A stretch of DNA of 64,000 nt, taken from the NCBI RefSeq assembly GCF_034627025.1, contig NZ_CP141050.1:744001-808000 (forward strand). The letters run 5' to 3'. The translations under genes and the position numbers were made by a program. This stretch comes from Microvirga lotononidis. Lineage in GTDB: Bacteria > Pseudomonadota > Alphaproteobacteria > Rhizobiales > Beijerinckiaceae. The notes beneath the pieces are model-generated. The model was not told the DNA's origin. It did not search any database and worked only from the letters and a program-made list of their open reading frames with translations. Numbering within the stretch: the stretch's first letter is position 1; every line of letters starts with the position of its first letter. Positions 1 through 9,258 of this stretch are shown here, in pieces.

Positions 1-239
1 ATATCTGCGAACATAGAGCCGTACATCATAGCGGGGAGTCTCGAACATCCGCACTGTTGTGGCGGGACGTTGTACGTCCGGGACTCAGAGCCTGCTCCAT
101 CATCCGCGCCGAGGGCATTGTGGGGCAGGATTGGCTCGTCCTCCACGGCCAAGTCGAATGGCTTGGTTAGCTAACTCTATCCCATCCCATGTTGGACTTG
201 ACGGGGTGAAGGCCTCTTGGTCGCTGCGATCGGTGTGCC

Positions 240-2912
240 TCAACTCTCGGTGCGATGAGGTTCTGTGAGCCCAGCCAGCGGAGCCGTCAGCGTGCAGATC
301 ACACCTGTCGGCGCATAGTCGAGCCGGACGTTGCCCCCCACATCGCCTGCCAGCCCGCGCGTGATCAGACGCGTTCCAAACCCTTTGCGGCTCGGGGCGA
401 CGACCAGTGGACCGCCGTGCTCCGACCAACTCAGCACGAGACAGGGATCCTGATCATTGTCCGTGAGGGCCCAGTTGAGTTCAACATAGCCCTGTGGCGC
501 GGAGAGTGCGCCGTACTTGAGAGCGTTGGTGGCCAACTCGTGCACCAGGAGGGACAGCGAAAGCGCTGCACTGGCGTTGAGACGGACTTTCGGGCCCTGC
601 AGGCGGAAGCGCTCTGAATGAGGATCATCATGAGGTTCGAGCGCTGAGGCCAGCACCGTCAGGATGTCGGCCTCTTCCGCGGTTCCAGCAATCAGCACAT
701 CCTGCGCTCGGCCCATGGTGACCAGACGTGCAGCCAGCTTGTCTTGCGCCGCCTCCATGGACTCAGCGTTGCGTAGCGTCTGCGTGGCGATGGCCTGCGC
801 CATGGTCAACACGTTCTTGAGGCGATGGCCCAGCTCCCGGTGCAGGAGCCGGAGCTGCTGCTCAGCGCGCTTGCGATCGGTGATGTCGAGCATGGCTCCG
901 ATCATTCGGACGGGAGTGCCTGTCGGGCTGCGCACCATGTAGCTCCGGTCAAGCACGTCTGCGTACTGACCACTGGCACGCCGGAAGCGGTACTCGTGTG
1001 ACCACTCGCTGGCGCTGTCGGTGATGACCGCGCGGATGTCCCGCTCGACCCGCTCCCGATCGTCAGGGTGTATATGGTCGATCCACCACTCCCCCGTTGC
1101 TGCGATCTCATCGGGGCTGTAGCCATAGGCCGTACAGAGTGCCTCATTCCAAAGTACATGATTGGCCACGAGGTCCCAATCCCAGATTGCGTCGTTGGTG
1201 GCCTGCGTAACCAGGCGGTGACGTTCGACTGTGCTCCTAAGGACCTCATCCGCCTGCCGCTTCTCAGTGATGTCACGGACGGTCCCGATGAGGCGGATTG
1301 TGTGGCCATGCTCCCGAACAGCCCTACCACGGGCCGCGATCCAGCGCGTGCTCCCGGTGGATGGACCGATGGCTCGGAACTCGATGTCGAACACCCCGGG
1401 TCCTGCGGGATCAACAGCATCCTGAACCGCCCGATCCGCCGCCCCGCGGTCATTGGGATGAAGTCCAGCCAGGAAAGTGCCTTCGTAGCTGGCCTCTGTC
1501 TCCCCGCGCAGGCCGAATAGCTCCTTTGTCCGCGCGTCCCAACGCAGCACCCCGGTCGTCAGATCGTGATCGAAGATTCCGATGTCGGTGGCCTCGACGG
1601 CCAGGCGCAGCCTTGCCTCAGTCTCCCTGAGCTCAATCTCGGCCCCCATCCGCTCCTTGATGACGGCCACATAGGTGCTGATTGTGCGGAAGAACGCGAG
1701 ATCCTCCTCACTGAAGGCGACCCGGTTGCGCGACCCAAACGCTAGCGTACCGAGAAACTGACCATTCGCGATCAGAGGATTGCAGGCGTATGCTTGCACA
1801 CCGAGACCTTGCACTTCGCGCGCGTGGGCCTCCTGGGACACTTGGACGTCCTGCAGATACAAGGGCTGCCGGGTTTGAGCAACCCAAGCGCAGATGGTTT
1901 CGCCTGGGTCGAGCCGCGCCAGCCGAGCGGCTTCGCCCGGCTCGATGCCGACACATGATTGCAGACGCAGGGCCCCTCGTGCATCAGGCGTGAGGTGGAG
2001 GCAAACGTCGAGGCCAAGGTGAGCCGCTGCGCCTTGAAAGAGGGTTTCAAGCACCGTGTCGGGATCATGCCCGCCGATGAGCTGGGAGGCCATATCCGAC
2101 AGGAGCGTGAGACGTGCATTCTGCGCGTGGATGGCAAGCTGCCGGTTGCGATCCTGCGAGATGTCGCGCGAGATGGACAGCAGCTTACCGGATGCACCGT
2201 CGGGAGCGGGAATATGTGTGACCTGCACGTCCCACCACCGAGATGATCCCTTGGCTGTCCTAGCGACCCCCAGGAAGTGACCGACACCGCCCTTATGAGC
2301 CAGCGCCATCGCGGCTTCGGCTGCGGCTCTGCCTTCACCTTGCCAGAAGTCGGGCCAGTAGCTTCCCTGAATGGAGCAGAAGTCATCAACCTCCATCACT
2401 CTTTGGCCACCCGGGCTCATGAACTCCAGGCGTCCGTCAGGGTCGAGCACTTTGATGCAGTCGCCCGAGCTTTCCAGCACGCTGCGCAGGAAGGCCTCGC
2501 TGTCGCGGGTAGCCTCGTCCCGCTCACGTTGCGCGGTGCGGTCGCGCAGGATCTTGAGATAGGCGTCTCCATCCACCAAATGCCTAAGGGACCCGTCGGC
2601 CCAGAAACGGCTGCCGCCCTTCCGGATGTGCCAGCGCTCGCCGGTTACTTTTCCCGTCCGACGAGCCCTTGCCATCTCGCTTCCGGGGATGCCGGCGGCT
2701 CGATCGTCAGTCGTGAAAAGCAGATCGGCGTGACGTCCAAGCACCTCGGCCTCGCCCCAGCCCAGGATTTCCTCGGCACCGCCAGTCCAACCGGTGATAA
2801 GGCCCCCAGAATCGAGGGTAATGATCGCGTAGTCCATGGCACTCTCAAGCATGCTTTCCAGGACGCGCTCGCGGTCCGAAGTAGCAAGCTGGCGAAGAAA
2901 TCTGGTCGGCAT
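240..2912 (-). CDS. Multi-PAS/GAF HWE-family sensor histidine kinase
   Basis: Cytoplasmic sensor kinase of 890 residues with no membrane segment. In order: two PAS/PAC domains (about residues 15-260), a GAF domain (about 270-420), two further PAS/PAC domains (about 430-680), then the kinase. The phospho-acceptor region reads RELGHRLKNVL, typical of HWE kinases, followed by an N-box with HELATNALKYG and the WSE element that names the family. HWE kinases are common in Hyphomicrobiales and often sense light or redox through PAS domains; the signal here cannot be told. The ATG is preceded by AGGG at about 8 nt. No response regulator lies beside it, so its partner is probably encoded elsewhere. 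Family assignment is firm, function is inferred. Confidence 0.93.
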   Translation of the reverse strand: MPTRFLRQLATSDRERVLESMLESAMDYAIITLDSGGLITGWTGGAEEILGWGEAEVLGRHADLLFTTDDRAAGIPGSEMARARRTGKVTGERWHIRKGGSRFWADGSLRHLVDGDAYLKILRDRTAQRERDEATRDSEAFLRSVLESSGDCIKVLDPDGRLEFMSPGGQRVMEVDDFCSIQGSYWPDFWQGEGRAAAEAAMALAHKGGVGHFLGVARTAKGSSRWWDVQVTHIPAPDGASGKLLSISRDISQDRNRQLAIHAQNARLTLLSDMASQLIGGHDPDTVLETLFQGAAAHLGLDVCLHLTPDARGALRLQSCVGIEPGEAARLARLDPGETICAWVAQTRQPLYLQDVQVSQEAHAREVQGLGVQAYACNPLIANGQFLGTLAFGSRNRVAFSEEDLAFFRTISTYVAVIKERMGAEIELRETEARLRLAVEATDIGIFDHDLTTGVLRWDARTKELFGLRGETEASYEGTFLAGLHPNDRGAADRAVQDAVDPAGPGVFDIEFRAIGPSTGSTRWIAARGRAVREHGHTIRLIGTVRDITEKRQADEVLRSTVERHRLVTQATNDAIWDWDLVANHVLWNEALCTAYGYSPDEIAATGEWWIDHIHPDDRERVERDIRAVITDSASEWSHEYRFRRASGQYADVLDRSYMVRSPTGTPVRMIGAMLDITDRKRAEQQLRLLHRELGHRLKNVLTMAQAIATQTLRNAESMEAAQDKLAARLVTMGRAQDVLIAGTAEEADILTVLASALEPHDDPHSERFRLQGPKVRLNASAALSLSLLVHELATNALKYGALSAPQGYVELNWALTDNDQDPCLVLSWSEHGGPLVVAPSRKGFGTRLITRGLAGDVGGNVRLDYAPTGVICTLTAPLAGLTEPHRTES

Positions 2913-3288
2913 TAAAGAACCCTGATCCTAGTCCCCGATCGGTAGAGCATGGACGTTGCCACACTGGCTCGGACAGCACGCGGCAGCGTCCGAACTGTAG
3001 CAGATGACAGGATCCACCCGGTCCTCGGTGCGGCGTCCGCGTGACCTCCGGGTTGGATTGGAATGCTCGCGATATCGTGGTTAGTCATCCGGAACAGAAC
3101 GTCTGCGGCGCTGGAAGTGTGGCTGGTCTTGCAGCTACACTATCCATCCGACGGTGTTAGGACCTGCTGCCCTCGTGAACGGCAATCCGATCATCGCGCT
3201 GATTGCGGCCTAGGCCCGGTGACCAGGCAGGACAACAATCCGGGCGGCGATGTCCTATGCGCTGTGTCTCGTCACATCTCGCCCTGCG
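2913..3288. other. Intergenic stretch without a recognisable gene
   Basis: 376 bases between the start of the HWE kinase and the end of the HD-domain gene. It must carry the kinase promoter, but I see no clear operator, hairpin or plausible coding frame. Confidence 0.5.
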
Positions 3289-3942
3289 TCACTCTTGAAA
3301 CGGCGCATTCGCCACAGAATCGGCAGCTGAAGGAGCTTTGTAGCCCGAGACAAAGCGCTCTCCGAAGTCCCGAACAAAGTTATCGTAGGTCAGTTCGGGC
3401 TTTACTTCCGCAATATGGCAGAAGCATCGCGTCATTCGCTGCTTCATTCCTAGCCTCGGGAACTCCGCGACAATTCTTTCCACCTCTTCGCGCGGAATGC
3501 GGTTATACTGCCAGCCTACGACATCGAGGCAAATGCCGGCGGTACATAGAGCAACCTCGGCCTCCTTGTAGAGCCCGATCGAGGGGGTCGAGTTAAGGGC
3601 GACGCTATCCCAGATCAATCGGGCGCGGCGTTCTTCGAATCCGCTTTCCCTTGCGAAGCGAATGGCAAGATCGGCAGCTTCAACCTCGAAGCGCCGTGGT
3701 CCGGCAAATCGCTCATTGAGTGTGATATCGTGCAATAATGTTCCAACTGCGATAACCTCAGCATCGTGCGGAATATCCTGTAACTGTCCGAGCCGGGTGG
3801 CAAAGAGCCAGGAACGGACAACATGATTGAACAGGTATGGTTCGCATCTCTGCCGAGCGTATTCGAGTGCACGATCAACAATCGGTGTGTCCGGAACCGT
3901 GACACCGGCAAGCGCTCTGCTATCCATCCTAGCTATCATCAT
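3289..3942 (-). CDS. HD-domain protein (cyanamide hydratase-like)
   Basis: 217-residue soluble protein. Near the N-terminus it has the metal-binding pattern of HD phosphohydrolases: a histidine in FNHVVRSW, then LLHDI about 35 residues later. The arrangement, with RFEVEAADLA following, recalls small HD proteins annotated as cyanamide hydratase or phosphohydrolase. The family hydrolyses phosphoesters or hydrates nitriles with bound metal; substrate here is unknown. Two ATG codons at 3942 and 3939 follow a GGGGGG stretch, so the exact start is uncertain. It lies downstream of, and in the same direction as, the alpha/beta hydrolase, 142 bases away. Confidence 0.8.
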   Translation of the reverse strand: MMIARMDSRALAGVTVPDTPIVDRALEYARQRCEPYLFNHVVRSWLFATRLGQLQDIPHDAEVIAVGTLLHDITLNERFAGPRRFEVEAADLAIRFARESGFEERRARLIWDSVALNSTPSIGLYKEAEVALCTAGICLDVVGWQYNRIPREEVERIVAEFPRLGMKQRMTRCFCHIAEVKPELTYDNFVRDFGERFVSGYKAPSAADSVANAPFQE

Positions 3943-4084
3943 ACCCCCCGTGTCAGATTGGCAGTGCGCTCGGCGTCAAAGAGACCCTGCAACAGCAGAG
4001 CCAATTCTTCACAACGTCGCTGCTGCCTATGGTGGGTCGGCCGAATATCCGGCCGACCCGGGCAGTCCCTGCGGACAGTAGTCT

Positions 4085-5059
4085 TCAGGCCTGGATGAAG
4101 GCGAGAAGGTCGGAGTTCACCACATCCGCGTGGGTGGTACACATGCCGTGCGGGAACTTGTCATAGACCTTGAGCGTGCCGTTCTTCAGCAGCTTGATCG
4201 AAAGCAGTGCAGAATCTGCAATCGGCACGATCTGATCGTCGTCGCCGTGCATGACAAGTGTCGGAACAGCAATGGCCTTCAAGTCCTCAGTGAAGTCGGT
4301 CTCGGAGAAGGCCTTAATGCCATCGTAATGGGCCTTCGCACTGCCCGCCATGCCCTGGCGCCACCAGTTCTGGATGATCCCCTGCGATGGTGTCGCCCCC
4401 GGGCGATTATAGCCGTAGAAGGGCCCACTCGCGAAGTCGACATAAAACTGCGAGCGGTTCCCTGCGAGCTGCGCCCGCAAGCCGTCGAGCACCTGCAGCG
4501 GCAACCCGCCGGGGTTCGCCGGGGTCTTGACCATGAGCGGTGGTACGGCGCCGATCAGCACGAGCTTGGCGACGCGGCCATGCACCTGCCCCTGCCGCGC
4601 TACATAATGCGCTGCCTCTCCGCCCCCGGTCGAATGACCGACATGAACAGCGTTCCTGAGATTGAGATGCTCAACGACGGCTGCGACATCGGCTGCATAG
4701 TGATCCATGTCGTGACCATCGCTGACCTGAGTCGAACGACCGTGGCCGCGGCGGTCATGGGCGATGACACGATAGCCTCTGCTCAGGAAGAAGAGCATCT
4801 GGGCATCCCAGTCGTCGGAGCTCAACGGCCACCCATGATGGAAGACGATGGGTTGAGCGTTTTTGGGACCCCAATCCTTGTAGAAAATCTCAACATTGTC
4901 CTTGGTGGTGACTGTACCCATAATGGCCTCCTCTTGGTCTTCCGAACTGACGCGTATTGCTGCCTGAGCGGCCGCGGGCAGGCTGGCGACGAGGGCGGCC
5001 CCAAGGCCGAACCCGATCACATCCCGCCGGACCGGATAGAACAAGTGTTGCTTGACCAT
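4085..5059 (-). CDS. Alpha/beta hydrolase (non-heme chloroperoxidase type), possible Tat signal
   Basis: 324-residue alpha/beta hydrolase. The core has [12 protein letters not shown] (oxyanion region), GHSTGG with the nucleophilic Ser, [10 protein letters not shown] with the acid, and a late His in FPHGM. These match the non-heme chloroperoxidase/esterase group. The N-terminus adds about 46 residues with a twin-arginine-like RRDVIGFG start, a hydrophobic stretch and an AQA cleavage-like end, which would export the enzyme. However, an ATG at 4921 (Met47) is preceded by a strong AGGAGG at 5 nt and gives the usual cytosolic form of the family (MGTVTTKDN). Either or both starts may be used. Confidence 0.9.
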   Translation of the reverse strand: MVKQHLFYPVRRDVIGFGLGAALVASLPAAAQAAIRVSSEDQEEAIMGTVTTKDNVEIFYKDWGPKNAQPIVFHHGWPLSSDDWDAQMLFFLSRGYRVIAHDRRGHGRSTQVSDGHDMDHYAADVAAVVEHLNLRNAVHVGHSTGGGEAAHYVARQGQVHGRVAKLVLIGAVPPLMVKTPANPGGLPLQVLDGLRAQLAGNRSQFYVDFASGPFYGYNRPGATPSQGIIQNWWRQGMAGSAKAHYDGIKAFSETDFTEDLKAIAVPTLVMHGDDDQIVPIADSALLSIKLLKNGTLKVYDKFPHGMCTTHADVVNSDLLAFIQA

Positions 5060-5218
5060 ACGCGGCTCCCTTGACGAAGGCTCTGTGTGACAAAGCCGTG
5101 AAAACGTGAGATCCCAAAGCCTGCGGATCAGCTGCTTAGGGCATTAGTATTGGAACAGGATCGCTACTGCGCGCACTCGCCCGAAAGATTGGGCCAGAAC
5201 GAGCTCCAGGCCGAACGT

Positions 5219-5641
5219 TCACTTGATAGGGGTCAGCAGCTCTGTCTCATTGGTATTGACGACGAATACCGCCAGCAATCGAGCAGGTTCCGTCTTGCTG
5301 GCATTGGCGCTGACGCCGTGGCGGTCCCCCGGATACTCTGAAAAATTTTCCCCGGCGCGGTATGTCTTCACTGGGCCGTCATTGACCTGGCTCAGGATGG
5401 CACCCTCCAGAACGGTCGCATAGATGAAGGCCGATGATGGATGTGTGTGGGCTTGGTCGAAACCGCCGGGGCCGTATTCAACCAAGACTCCCTTCATGCT
5501 CTTGCCGGGCACGTTCGGAAGCTCCTGCTCATATACGACCGTAACCTTGGCAGCTTCGTTAGCCGCGCGAGTGTCGTGAGCGCCGGCAGCACCCGGAGTC
5601 ATAGCCAACAGAATAGCCGCACAGCTGAGTTCTCTGATCAT
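5219..5641 (-). CDS. Exported cupin-domain protein
   Basis: 140-residue protein with a signal peptide (MIRELSCAAILLAMTPGAAGA) and one cupin barrel. The metal-binding cupin motif is visible as QAHTHPSSAFIYATVLEG, followed by a GENFSEYPGDRHGV second motif. Small periplasmic cupins of this kind bind a metal and often accompany oxidoreductases. It follows the NmrA-like gene by 51 bases in the same direction and is probably cotranscribed. Function beyond the fold cannot be stated. Confidence 0.87.
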   Translation of the reverse strand: MIRELSCAAILLAMTPGAAGAHDTRAANEAAKVTVVYEQELPNVPGKSMKGVLVEYGPGGFDQAHTHPSSAFIYATVLEGAILSQVNDGPVKTYRAGENFSEYPGDRHGVSANASKTEPARLLAVFVVNTNETELLTPIK

Positions 5642-5692
5642 TGGTAATGCCTTTCTGGAATAATCGTGTCGGGTCGCGAGGATGGCGGCAGC

Positions 5693-6448
5693 TCAGGCCG
5701 CCTTTGCTCTGGATCCGAACCACTGGAGGAAATCGATCTTTCCAAGACGGGGGGTGCCGTTGGAAACAAGGGTGCCCTCTTCGAGCTTCGCGCCGAAGTA
5801 TGGGACCTCGGTCGAGGCTTCGACGATGCGGGAGTCACCCGTCGCGGTCAGATACCGCGCGATCAGGTCCCGCATGCGAAAGCGCTCCGGACCGGCGATT
5901 TCGAGGATGCCGTTGCGTGGTGGTTGGAGCGCCACTTCCGCCATGACCTCGGCAACATCGTCGGAGGCAATCGGCTGAATCAAGGCCGCGGGAACAACAA
6001 CCTTCTCATCAGCTTTGGAAGAGTTTGCGATTGCTCCCAGGAACTCGAAGAACTGCGTTGCATGCACGATTGTGTAGGCGAGACCGGAGTTCCTGATTAA
6101 CTCCTCCTGGACCATTTTCGCCCGGAAATATCCGCTCGCCTGCAGCCGCTCCGTGCCGACGACGGACAGGGCAATATAGTGCTTGGCTCCGCTCGCTTTC
6201 GCGGCCGCAATGAGGTTGACTGTAGAGCGCCTGAAAAAGTCGAGGACAGCAGCGTCCTCGAACGAGGGAGAATTCGACAAATCGACAACGACCTGTGCGC
6301 CCTTGACCGCTTCCGTGACCCCCTCCCCTGTTACGGAATTGACGCCACCTTGCGGCGATGCGGCCACTACATCGTGTCCTGAGTCGCGCAGGCGCGCGAC
6401 CGTCTTCGAACCGATAAGGCCGGTTCCGCCATTGATAACAATCTTCAT
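5693..6448 (-). CDS. NmrA-like / atypical SDR NAD(P)-binding protein
   Basis: 251-residue Rossmann-fold protein starting MKIVINGGTGLIGS, with the GGTGxIG dinucleotide-binding motif of atypical short-chain dehydrogenases. It has SVVGTERL and a [14 protein letters not shown] segment typical of the NAD(P)H-binding NmrA/epimerase group rather than classical YxxxK enzymes. Substrate is unknown. GGAGA stands 6-7 nt before the ATG. It lies between a CMD-family gene and a cupin gene, all in one direction. A clear paralogue is at 15336-16106. Confidence 0.9.
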   Translation of the reverse strand: MKIVINGGTGLIGSKTVARLRDSGHDVVAASPQGGVNSVTGEGVTEAVKGAQVVVDLSNSPSFEDAAVLDFFRRSTVNLIAAAKASGAKHYIALSVVGTERLQASGYFRAKMVQEELIRNSGLAYTIVHATQFFEFLGAIANSSKADEKVVVPAALIQPIASDDVAEVMAEVALQPPRNGILEIAGPERFRMRDLIARYLTATGDSRIVEASTEVPYFGAKLEEGTLVSNGTPRLGKIDFLQWFGSRAKAA

Positions 6449-6522
6449 CGTGAATCTCCGTTTTGCAGAGCGTTTGCGGTCGCGTTCGAGACCCGATAGA
6501 TCTTGGGGTGGCGTCTTGAGCG

Positions 6523-7050
6523 TCAGATTAAGCCGGCCTTGTCCAGGCCGTAGATCTTGTCGGCCGATCCAGGAACCGAGCGGAACGCGATGCCGGCCCG
6601 GTTCCAGGCATTGATGGCCATGACAGCGAAGGTCAGGTCTACGAGTTCCTTGTCGGAGAACTGACCGCGAGCGCGCTCGTAGAGTTCGTTCGATACCCCG
6701 CCCCCCGGTAGCTTCGTGAGCGCTTCCGCCCAGGCCAGGGCTGCGCGCTCGCGCGGTTCGAACAGGGGCGATTCATGCCAGGTCGCAACATGGTAGAGGC
6801 GCAGTTCACGCTCTCCATGGAGCTTTGCCTGCTTCACATGCATGTCGAGACAAAAGCTGCAGCCGTTGAGCTGCGACGTGCGGATCTCCACCAGATCGAT
6901 GACTGTTTCATCGATACTGCTCTTTCGGATAGCCGTAGAGAGATCCGACAGCTTCCTGAAAAGTTCGGACGAGATGGCCGCATAATTCAGCCGTGGAGCC
7001 GAAGTCTTTGCCAGAGCGGCCGTGGCGTATTCTGAGGTCGATGTGTCCAT
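6523..7050 (-). CDS. Carboxymuconolactone decarboxylase-family (AhpD-like) protein
   Basis: 175-residue all-helical protein of the CMD/alkylhydroperoxidase family. The redox motif reads NGCSFCLDMHVKQA, the CxxC-x3-H signature of AhpD-like peroxidases, and the C-terminal AINAWNRAGIAFR region is also typical. Such proteins reduce peroxides through the two cysteines. GGGAGA lies 6 nt before the ATG. It is first in the set CMD, NmrA-like, cupin, hydrolase, suggesting a small stress-response or detoxification operon. A second CMD gene lies at 26258, beside the ECF41 sigma factor. Confidence 0.92.
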   Translation of the reverse strand: MDTSTSEYATAALAKTSAPRLNYAAISSELFRKLSDLSTAIRKSSIDETVIDLVEIRTSQLNGCSFCLDMHVKQAKLHGERELRLYHVATWHESPLFEPRERAALAWAEALTKLPGGGVSNELYERARGQFSDKELVDLTFAVMAINAWNRAGIAFRSVPGSADKIYGLDKAGLI

Positions 7051-7325
7051 GCGCTGTCTCCCTGATGCGAGTGCATTGCCCGTGAAGCATGTCTCTGAAG
7101 GGGAGTTCGCGCTATTATGCCGGCGGCCTGGGCTTCCTCTCGATAAGTGTACGTTACCTAGACCGAAGTTTAGGGGCGGCTACGACGTAATTGGGAGACA
7201 CGGCCGACGATCGGGTGAGCAGCCTTTGTTGAACCTGCACCCAGAGACTATAGTTGCTTCCCCTGCCGGGATCATCCCTCGTCTTTGCTCGTCTGCATTC
7301 ATTGACGGTGAAGCGGAGGTACTTA

Positions 7326-7341
7326 GAGCGTCTAACAAAAC
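7326..7341 (+). repeat. IS left terminal inverted repeat
   Basis: GAGCGTCTAACAAAAC, an exact reverse complement of 8155-8170; preceded by target duplication TTA. Confidence 0.95.
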
Positions 7342-7364
7342 CGAGGTGAGGGCGTTGGTTTGGC

Positions 7365-8164
7365 ATGGCCAAACCTCTTGTTTCCCATGCTCTGTGGGCG
7401 GTGATTGAGCCGCTCCTTTCCCGTGAACCGGTCAAGCCCAAAGGAGGACGGCCGCGGGTCGATGACCGAGCCGCCTTGGCCGGAATCCTCTTTGTCCTGC
7501 GCTCGGGCATTCCCTGGAAGATGTTGCCCTTTGAGATCGGCCGCTCGGGTATGACGTGCTGGCGGCGGTTGCGGGATTGGCAGGCAGCCGGTGTGTGGAC
7601 GCGCCTGCATCGCATCCTGCTCGAGCGCCTGGCCGATGCCGACAAACTCAACTGGAACCGGGCTGCGCTCGACGCCTCATCCATTGCGGCGAAAAAGGGG
7701 GCGCTGCCACCGGCCCGAACCCGACGGATCTCGGCAAACCGGGCACGAAGCGCCATGTTGTGGTCGACCGGACGGGCACACCGCTCGGTCTGAGCCTGAG
7801 CGGGACCAACCGGCATGACAGCCTCATGCTCGCACCCACACTCGATGCCGTGCCGCCGGTGCGGCATGGACCGGGTCGCCCGCGACGCCGCCCTGACAAA
7901 CTGCACGCCGACAAAGCTTATGACCAACGCCGCTGCTGCGCGGAATGCCGGCGGCGCTCCATCGTGCCCAGGATTGCCCGCCGCGGCGTGGATGCCAGCA
8001 AGGGCCCGGGACGCTATCGCTGGGTGGTCGAGCGCACACTGGCGTGGCTCAACCGCTTCCGCCGTCTCACCATTTGCCATGAACGACGCGAGGACATCCA
8101 TCTGGCTTTCACCACGCTTGGAGGCGCCGTCATCTGCTTCAACCAATGCAAACAGTTTTGTTAG
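7365..8164 (+). CDS. IS5-family transposase, made by -1 frameshift
   Basis: Two overlapping frames form one transposase. The first (7365-7793) has the DUF4096-like N-terminal part with GRPRVDDRAALAGILFVLRSGIPW. The second continues from about 7690 to the stop at 8162-8164 with TKRHVVVDRTGTPLG, LHADKAYD (catalytic Asp) and RYRWVVERTLAWLNRFRRL (catalytic Glu). The frames join at A5G5 (7692-7701), where a -1 slip on GAAAAAG moves ribosomes from the first frame into the second, as in related IS427 elements. The stop lies inside the right inverted repeat. Either programmed frameshifting or an inactivating mutation would look alike; the heptamer and the family habit favour the former. Confidence 0.88.
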
Positions 8165-8170
8165 ACGCTC
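8155..8170 (-). repeat. IS right terminal inverted repeat
   Basis: GTTTTGTTAGACGCTC, exact reverse complement of 7326-7341; followed by target duplication TTA at 8171-8173. Confidence 0.95.
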
Positions 8171-8884
8171 TTAATCGAGAATTTCTCTTGGCTGTCGCTC
8201 TTCCCGGACATCCTCAGGCAGGATCTGCCAAACCCGGATGAGTTCGCCGAGTGAGGCTGCCTGCATCTTGCGCATGACGTTACCTCGGTGAAGTTTGACT
8301 GTGATCTCCTTGATGCCGAGATCGTAAGCAATCTGCTTGTTGAGACGCCCTCGCGCCACTTCACGCATGACCTGCCGCTCACGCGAGGTCAGGGTGACGA
8401 ACCGCTCGTAACACTCCTTGGCGCGACGCGCATCAGCCATCTGGGTAACATCTCTTTCAATGGCGACAGCGACAGCGTCCAGAAGCGTCTGGTCGCGAAA
8501 CGGCTTTGTGAGAAAATCGACCGCTCCGGCCTTCATCGCTTGAACCGTCATGGGGATGTCCCCATGCCCAGTCAAAAAGATAATCGGCTTGGGGCTCCCA
8601 TTGCGAATGAGATAATGCTGCAGGTCGAGGCCGCTTGCGCCTGGCATGCGCACGTCGAGGATCAGACACCCGGGATTGTCCAGGACGCGTGTCGCGAGCA
8701 GATCATGCGCCGACGCGAAGCTGACCGACTGGAAGCCTGCCGATTGGATCAATTCAGACAGTGCCTCCCGGACGGACGCATCGTCGTCGACGATGATGAC
8801 GAGGGGCTGCCCGGCATCCCTTGCCATTGGCAGTGACAATGACGCCGGTCCCTGTCGACTCGGCTGATCAACTCTCATGATCAT
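8171..8884 (-). CDS. FixJ-family response regulator (REC-LuxR HTH)
   Basis: 237-residue regulator. The receiver holds the acidic pair in IIVDDDASVR, the phospho-acceptor Asp in CLILDVRMPG and the conserved Lys in FLTKPF. A LuxR/FixJ helix-turn-helix follows (LTSRERQVMREVARGRLNKQIAYDLGIKEITVKLHRGNVMRKM). It overlaps the preceding receiver gene by 4 bases. Its TAA stop is the target-site duplication of the adjacent IS, so the protein is intact although the insertion removes any downstream transcript. Likely output regulator of the seven-PAS kinase upstream. Confidence 0.94.
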   Translation of the reverse strand: MIMRVDQPSRQGPASLSLPMARDAGQPLVIIVDDDASVREALSELIQSAGFQSVSFASAHDLLATRVLDNPGCLILDVRMPGASGLDLQHYLIRNGSPKPIIFLTGHGDIPMTVQAMKAGAVDFLTKPFRDQTLLDAVAVAIERDVTQMADARRAKECYERFVTLTSRERQVMREVARGRLNKQIAYDLGIKEITVKLHRGNVMRKMQAASLGELIRVWQILPEDVREERQPREILD

Positions 8885-9258
8885 CCTCCGTTTCTCTCAT
8901 GTGGCAGGGCATCGCCGATCGCCGCCAGGAGGGCCTGAGAGTCGAAGGGCTTGCGGAAGAATCCGCTGATGCCCTGGGCTCGGCCCTGGTCGGCAATCTC
9001 GTGACGTCCCGTGATCAGGAAAACCGGCAGATCCGGTCGCACATTTCTCACCAGGTCACGCAATTCGAGGCCGTTCATGCCCGACATCCCAATATCCGTG
9101 ATGAGCACGTCGAGACCTGCCAGTCCGTTGATGAGCAGCAACCTTGCCGAGGAGAAGCTGCAGGCCGTGTAGCCCGCCGATTCCAGGAGGTCCTCCAACG
9201 ACTCCAGGATCCTCGGATCATCGTCGACGACAGCAACGACCGGCCTTTGCTTGCTCAC
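8881..9258 (-). CDS. Stand-alone response-regulator receiver protein
   Basis: 125 residues, a single CheY-like receiver: VAVVDDDPRILESL, VLITDIGMSGMNG with the acceptor Asp, and FFRKPFD with the Lys. No output domain. Overlapped by 4 bases at both ends by FixJ-type regulator genes, so translation is probably coupled. Single receivers in such sets usually pass or drain phosphate between the kinase and the DNA-binding regulators; that role is inferred. Confidence 0.93.
   Translation of the reverse strand: MSKQRPVVAVVDDDPRILESLEDLLESAGYTACSFSSARLLLINGLAGLDVLITDIGMSGMNGLELRDLVRNVRPDLPVFLITGRHEIADQGRAQGISGFFRKPFDSQALLAAIGDALPHERNGG

Larger units (their letters stand above)
7326..8170 (+). mobile_element. 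Complete IS5-family (IS427-like) insertion sequence
   Basis: 845-bp element bounded by perfect 16-bp inverted repeats (7326-7341 and 8155-8170). It is flanked by a 3-bp direct repeat TTA (7323-7325 and 8171-8173), matching the TNA target preference of this group. It carries one transposase in two overlapping frames. The right copy of the TTA is the stop codon of the response regulator on the minus strand. Structure suggests a recent, intact insertion. Confidence 0.95.

Noticed and set aside
5073..5092. TGTCACA and CGTC upstream of the alpha/beta hydrolase on the minus strand
   Set aside because: The two halves are 9 nt apart, not 16 as in both copies at 26.1 kb, so it is probably chance.
7154..8146. 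330-codon frame on the minus strand across the IS
   Set aside because: Opposite the transposase, which has perfect inverted repeats and DDE motifs; the frame spans the IS boundary.
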